Below are positions 58,465 to 64,000 of a DNA stretch of 64,000 bases, piece after piece. The notes below the pieces were generated by a model. That model saw nothing but the letters and a program-made list of their open reading frames with translations, was not told the DNA's origin and made no database searches. Source of the stretch: Sialis fuliginosa (Eukaryota > Arthropoda > Insecta > Megaloptera > Sialidae); contig OY540816.1 in NCBI GenBank assembly GCA_961205875.1, forward strand, positions 23,570,701-23,634,700, written 5' to 3'. Position 1 is the stretch's first letter, and the number at the start of each line of letters is the position of its first letter. The position numbers and the translations under genes are program-made.

Positions 58465-59807
58465 AGCTGCTAGTCCGGGATCAGCTGTGCCTTGACTATC
58501 TGTCACAGCCTACTACTGCTGTACAACAATAATACAATATTGGCTTCGGACAGCGCAAGCTTGATTTTATTTTGGGTCATTCTGATGCGGTGATACATAG
58601 ATATAATGCGTCATGTGGAGATGGTGGGGGATCGATATCGCACGTACGGAGAGCCCCAATGCGCGAGCGCGTTGCAGAATGCGTGCGACAGTGGCTCTCA
58701 AAATGTTATACATATAAAGTACTGGTACCAGTCTTGGCCGCTTTTTTTGAGATTGATGGGCTTTTTTGTAATTCTCATGAACTCATGTTACAAATAAAAC
58801 AAGTCTGTTTAAAAAGGGAAGGAGGTCGCGAGGGTCTTTAAGGATGTATTGGATGTATTTCAAAATGCTACCAAATACATGAAAATTGGTTGGAATGTTC
58901 CCATTAGCATTCTTATGCAATAGACAAAATATTAAATTGATTCACTAAGCCGTTTAGGAATTATATTGATTTAAATTTAACATGTGTTCTTATGGGAAAC
59001 TGATATTTTTCGGCATTTTTTAGGTAAAACACATTGATAAAATGCTACCGATTTTCTAATTTTTTGAGGGAGTGTAGTATTTGATTAGTTGAACAATTAT
59101 GCAAAATATCATATGTTTTCACTAAACCGTTTCCGAGAAATAAATTATAATACAACAAAATTTTAAATTTCCCGCTTTACGATTGTTATGCATGTAAATT
59201 TGATAACAATGTAAACAAAGTATTTTTTGAAAAAACGATTATAAAAGATCTTTGTTTTTTATAATTAGGTCATATATTATATTTCTTATAGAGAATTAAA
59301 GAAAAATTTAGTACATAGTGCAATTAAAAGTGCATAAATAATAAAATATCAAGATATTCTATTAGTGTTTGACAGCAATATTTACCAACCTGAAAATGAC
59401 AATAGCGTTGTGAAAACTGATAATTAGAATGTGAAATATTTATGTTAATAATGATAAATAACAATAATTGTTATATTTATAACACAGGATTGCGTATTTT
59501 TAATAATTATATAAACTATATTTATTAATTTGCAGCTATAAATAACGTAAATTATGTTTAAAATATATTTTTGTTAGGTTCAATTTGCCGTATAGTCAGT
59601 GTCAAAATAATAAACTATCTTTATTAGAATTTGTACAAATTTAACAAAATAGTCATTGGAGAGGAAAAATTAGCTTCATATATGTAAGTTAACGACTCTA
59701 GTTATAATTTGTATTATTTATAACATCTATTACGATACTTATAACGCAGATATTTTTATATTTCAAAATTTAGCTACTTTTGTATCTGATTGTCCGTCCA
59801 TATAACC

Positions 59808-60055
59808 CTTAAGTGTGTGATCCTCTTAAAGGTAATAGTGTAAGCTATATTAAAAAAAAAATTAGACTCTGTAGGATCGCGCCAAGCTGAGATATTAACT
59901 ATTCAATTTACTTCTTTGTTAGCTTATAAGTTTTAATTTGTTTTTAAAAAGGGAAGGAGGTCGCGAGGGTCTTTAAGTGCGTGATCCTCTTAAAGATAAT
60001 AGTGTAAGCTACATTTAAAAAAAAATTAAATCTGTAGGATCGCGCCAAGCTTATT
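59808..60055 (+). repeat. dispersed relatives of the 184-bp array unit
   Basis: GCCAAGCTGAGATATTAACT, CAATTTACTTCTTTG, AAAAAGGGAAGGAGGTCGCG and TCTTAAAGATAATAGTGTAA match the array unit in order, about 1.3 units long. A short piece also occurs at 58795-58845. They differ from every array unit at GGAGGTCGCGAGG (array: GGAGCACGCGAAGG). Confidence 0.75.
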
Positions 60056-60383
60056 TGTTAATAATGGAAGAAGGTGGTCTCGACGGTCTTCGGGCATTAA
60101 TAGGCTATTGATTATACCGGAAAACTAGAGGTAGAAAGGAACAATTGCATCTTCGTGGTGACGTCAATTTCCGCGCCAACGCTGATTGGTCAAGGATCTA
60201 TACATAACTTGGTGGGAGCCCTTCTCGACGTACTACGACACAAAAGTTGTAAAATAAAGAATCGTGAAATTTTAAACAATGTAAAGCAGTTGCTATGATA
60301 ATAAAATAGATTACACTAATAATTAATTTAAATGTCCACCATTTTGACACCTATTGGCCGATTGTCTATAAATTAAGCTGTTT

Positions 60384-60696
60384 TATGTCCGGTATTATAA
60401 AGGAACTAGCAAATTTGCTAGCTAGGAAGCACTCTCAAATGAGGTATCAAACTTATATGACAGTTCTTTTGACAAGTTTCGCGCACGCGTTGTAGGTAAA
60501 CACCAACGGTATTAAAGCAATGGTGATTTTATGAAAATTATTTTGTACTGTGAAAGATGCCAACTGTGTTCCAATTAGTTGAAGTGTCACTGCTCTAAAT
60601 TCCATAACTAATCCATAGATAGATAGAATTAATACCCCATTTGAAAGTAATTGCTAGCTAGCAAATTTTGCTAGCTCCTTTATACTACCGGACATA
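60384..60696. mobile_element. complete MITE, TATGTCCGG family, nested in another repeat
   Basis: Inverted ends are TATGTCCGGTATTATAAAGG and, from the right, TATGTCCGGTAGTATAAAGG, continuing through GCTAGCAAA-type sequence. The ends fit a TA target. It interrupts an inverted copy of the 46.5-kb repeat, which resumes at once on its right. Confidence 0.8.
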
Positions 60697-61066
60697 AAGA
60701 GTTAAGTGTATATAGATTATGATTCATTAATTGCAATATGTATTTATGTAATCAAATATCAACAAATATTTCTAATTTATTGTTAGTATATTTAATAACT
60801 AAACAAGTGGGGTATTGTCCATGATTGGTGTCAGTACCTTACCGGGCGTTAGAGCAAATGGTTAAAAAATGACCGGTTATGTTTCAATATTTTATAGATA
60901 TGTACTTAAATAACATACATATTCTTACTTAATATTTGGTTTTAGAAAAAGTGAGAGTATCCTTGAAGAGAGAATCTGTGTCAAAATAAAACAACTTCTT
61001 TCGTTTTTTTCATCAAAACATTTAAATCCGTTAGTTAGTTCTAACTTCTTACTTGATTGTTAAAAA

Positions 61067-63690
61067 ATGATTGTTCTATATACATTTTATTATTACTATA
61101 TTAACTTTTACAATTTTAAACATGTGAAGAAGATTCTATGGTATATGAACGAAATGTATCGACTTTTTTTTATTGATAAAGAATCGATACTCGGTTGTTC
61201 TCTTCAATTGTTATTTTTCGTGAGTGTTTCTTGTGTTATTTACTACCACTGGTCTAGAAGAAGGTTCTATTATTTAGCATCCAAGATACCTTTGTTTTCT
61301 GTCGTGGCAATTGTTAAAATATTTTTAATATGGATGGTAACAGATATGAGAGGTAAGTGAATTTTTTTAAATTATTTTTTTGTACTTGTCAAAATTTGTA
61401 ACCTTATTTTGGTCCCCATTTTTTAGGGTTTCGTAAAAAAAATAGGGACATTTATAGTTTCGATCAGACCGTCTATCTGTCTGTAAGTCGCAGCCCTTTA
61501 TTATCTCATTTATATGCCTATTAAGATCAAATTTGGTATGACCCAAAAACATATAATATGATTTTTTTGGACTAAAAATTGAATTCATTTTTTTTCAATA
61601 ATCCCATTGAGTGGGGTGTTTTTAGATAGGTATTTTAAAATGCAACAAAAATGTATTAAGACCTTTTAACCTTAACCCTTCAATCACGATATATTTACTT
61701 TCAAAGTCGTTATCCTATATAACAATGCAAAAAATCTGATGAAAATTATAACTTCGTAATAATAAAATTTATATTGTAAAAATGTAGTTAATTTTGAAAG
61801 AAAATGTTAGTGAGAATGAACGGAACCCTATCACGCACTTGACTGTTATATTATTTTGTAAATATAAAATTGTCTTAAAAGAAAGGTTAACATTTTTTGA
61901 TACAGTATATTATTACTTAAGTGCATACTACTTAAGTAAGTGGTACAGTTCTGAAATGTATACATATTTTTCAGGAATGATGAAGATTGTAAACGAATAT
62001 TTGAAAGTTCTTTATTCTGACGAGTCCCCCCAAATGGTCTGGGTAGACCCTTTACTTGCTGTGTTTGTGACAAAACCAGAAGATGTTAAAATTGTTTTGA
62101 ACAGTCCAAAAACAATTGGGAAACCTTCCTTGATTTATAATATCACTTTACATTTTCTTGGGATGAATCTTCTACAAAAACCAAGTAAGAAAAATATATA
62201 CCATAGACATATATCAGTGGCTAGGCGTGAAATTTTTAATAAGGGAAGCATATTTTGTCAATCCTCCCCCTCTTATTAACAAAAAAAACTAGTTATGTAA
62301 CACCTTTTACTTTTTTAAATAAATTCTTATATATTTATATAGTAACTAAATGATTCTACGTCATATTTTCTTGTATTTTAGTCGATATTTGTATGACGAG
62401 TTGAAGTTAACTGCAGGAAATTTCACTAAAAAATTTATAATTTTTGATTTCGTTAAAAGTATGTTTATTGTATAGAAAATGACGTGAAAAGTTGTTTGTT
62501 TCAAACCGCAGGTCTGTATCTCAAATCGTTCTCGAGATATAGCCTCTCAAAGTTTTAGTTTTTTCAAATTTTTGGAGAAAAAAGGCCATAACTTTTGAAC
62601 GTGTGGTCGGAATTGATTTTAGTTGACGGATTTGAAATCAGCGTGTCAAAATCTATATAATGACATGTATAATACTTTAAAATCAGAAAAAAAAAATTTC
62701 GTCAAAAATCGACATTTTTTTAAGGTATACCCCTTTGAATTTTTTCGATTTTTCGCGAAATTTTTTTTTTCGAGTTTTAAGGTATTATACATGTCATTAT
62801 ATAGATTTCGACACGCTGATTTCAAATCCGTCAACTAAAATCAATTCCGACCACACGTTCAAAAGTTATGGCCTTTTTTCTCCAAAATTTTGAAAAAACT
62901 AAAACTTTGAGAGGCTATATCTCGAGAACGATTTGAGATACAGACCTGCGGTTTGAAACAAACAACTTTTCACGCCATTTTCTATACAATAAACATACTT
63001 TTAACGAAATCAAAAATTCTAAATTTTTTAGTGAAATTTCCTGCAGTGAACTTCAACTCGTCATACAAATATCGACTAAAATACAAGAAAATAAGACGTA
63101 GGTACCTATTACAGTTCTATAATTGAGCATCTAAATTAATATTAAATGCTATTTTTGATTTTTGGTTAAAATGTTTGAGTTACGCATAATAATATTATGT
63201 TGCTAAACAAAAGAACATTTTCTGTTTTGCTAGAAATAAGATCTTAGAATTAAAAATTTCTTTTAGTCCCAGAATGGAAACCTTTACGTAAAGAACTATC
63301 ATACGAGTTCACAAAAATTAAATGTGAAAAAGCCGTTCCAGGATTCGATATAAACGCCAATGAGCTGGTTAGGTACCTCAGGATAAAGAAGGACTGGTCC
63401 AATAACGACCTAAGTTGTATGTCTCTCTCTTTCGTTATGGACAGCATCTTAAGTAAGTCTATCTTGGTCTTAAGTAAGTCTGTTTTAATCTAAAATAAGT
63501 CTATCTTGGTCTAAGTAAGTCTGTTTTGATAAATTTATATTTTACATAAAAAAAATAGTGTGAAATTTTATTAACAAATACTAGAGTTATAATTATTTTA
63601 CTAATAATATATATTTTTTGTAGAGTTGCTTTCCCGAACAAATATTATGACGTATAAGGACTACATTATTTTTGCTGAAAATTTAAGAAG
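61067..63690 (+). CDS. cytochrome P450, CYP4-type, 5' part
   Basis: This should be a haem-thiolate monooxygenase anchored in the endoplasmic reticulum; CYP4-clan members oxidise fatty acids, hormones or xenobiotics. Exons seen are 61067-61352, 61975-62184, 63267-63452 and 63624-63690, in frame. The gene continues past the window, so the haem-binding Cys is not visible. An N-terminal anchor (LQLLFFVSVSCVIYYHW) is followed by SRRRFYYLASKIP. Then come VFVTKPEDVKIVLNSPKTIG and the helix-C WxxxR motif as EWKPLRKELSYEF. The Pro-rich hinge normally after KIPG is absent. The ATG at 61067 is the first in frame; the Met in WYMNEM is an alternative. Intron 2 carries a palindromic hAT-like copy. Confidence 0.75.
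61425..61840 (+). mobile_element. element with AGGGTTTCGTA / ACGGAACCCTA ends in P450 intron 1
   Basis: TTTTTTAGGGTTTCGTAAAA begins it, and GAACGGAACCCTATCACGC closes it. TCTGTCTGTAAG and CCTATTAAGATCAAATT lie inside. A relative of the left part is at 51420-51545, and one of the right part at about 46950-47000. Confidence 0.5.
62215..63190 (+). mobile_element. hAT-like palindromic element, copy 4, right end lost
   Basis: It begins CAGTGGCTAGGCGTGAAA and keeps GGGAAGCATATTTTGTCAAT as in the 47-kb copy. The palindrome is at about 62350-63105. Similarity stops after GAGTTACGCATA near 63189, short of the right terminus. Both arms read GAACGTGTGGTCGG. It lies in P450 intron 2. Confidence 0.78.
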
Positions 63691-63799
63691 GTAAAAAATA
63701 TTAAAATGACACTCCATTAACTATTTTTTTGTTACTCCCCTCCCCCTCACAATATTCTGAACTCCCCTCCTTAATATTAAGTCATTACATTACCCATTC

Positions 63800-63900
63800 C
63801 TAGAGCTGTGCATGTACTTAAGTACTTTAACAGTACTTTAAGTACAATTACAGAATATTTGTTTGCACTTAAGTACACTTTTTGACGAAAGTTTCTTTTG
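63800..63900 (+). repeat. AAGTAC-rich repeat, second copy
   Basis: It starts CTAGAGCTGTGCATGTACTT and continues with TTAAGTACTTTAACAGTACT. It is the inverse counterpart of the block in BiP intron 2. It lies in the P450 intron that follows the last exon seen. Confidence 0.55.
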
Positions 63901-64000
63901 TAATTGTGCATTAATGTGTATATTTTATATACCTAGTTCTGGACTTCCCCTAATTTATATTTTTAATTTAAAAAATGCATTTATATAATGTACCTCACAT

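Larger units (their letters stand above)
58465..61066. other. divergent intergenic region, phospho-lyase to P450
   Basis: The two genes are head to head 2.6 kb apart. A CpG-rich stretch at about 58560-58700 next to the phospho-lyase ATG looks like its promoter or 5' UTR. Relatives of the 184-bp unit lie at 58795-58845 and 59808-60055, and a nested MITE at 60384-60696. About 58850-59800 is AT-rich with nothing recognised. Confidence 0.5.

Noticed and set aside
58572-58841. 89-aa plus-strand frame in the CpG-rich stretch
   Set aside because: It has no recognisable motif, runs into a relative of the 184-bp unit and lies where the phospho-lyase promoter is expected.

Overview
The window is nuclear DNA of an arthropod, most likely an insect. 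It is AT-rich, has GT-AG introns, and carries a KDEL-tailed BiP, a CYP4-type P450 and many small DNA transposons. I cannot name the species. Nothing bacterial, viral or organellar is visible. Gene models below were built by hand from splice sites and reading frame, and every exon junction listed keeps frame.

Layout. 1-1.9 kb: AT-rich repeats and a CpG-rich patch that may be a promoter with a first exon. 1.9-5.7 kb (minus): a kinesin-4 (KIF4/Klp3A-type) chromokinesin. 5.7-9.0 kb: intergenic transposon remnants. 9.0-33.6 kb (minus): a complete 14-exon UTP20 gene (about 2,686 aa). One UTP20 intron holds a 6.4-kb array of 184-bp repeats, and another holds the complete plus-strand DRC4/GAS8 gene. 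34.3-35.6 kb (plus): a CTR-family copper transporter with two possible last exons. 36.3-37.8 kb (plus): delta-aminolevulinate dehydratase. 38.0-41.9 kb (plus): BiP/GRP78 with a legible stress promoter. 43.2-44.6 kb (minus): MEP50/WDR77. 45.6-58.5 kb (minus): an AGXT2-like phospho-lyase with transposon-swollen introns. 61.1 kb to the end (plus): the 5' half of a CYP4-type cytochrome P450, which runs off the window.

The genes do not form a pathway. UTP20 serves ribosome assembly, MEP50 the arginine methyltransferase complex, BiP endoplasmic-reticulum folding, ALAD haem synthesis, DRC4 motile cilia and sperm tails, and KIF4 the spindle and chromosomes.

The most unusual content is non-coding. 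(1) A short repeat family was found in six introns of five genes and in no intergenic stretch. It lies near a 3' splice site or fills the intron. The single DRC4 intron is two tandem copies, each beginning GT and ending AG, which suggests an introner-like, intron-making element. (2) A hAT-like non-autonomous element has a palindrome of about 750 bp, and the two arms of each copy share the same variants. (3) The 184-bp array has an eight-unit higher-order period of 1,470 bp.
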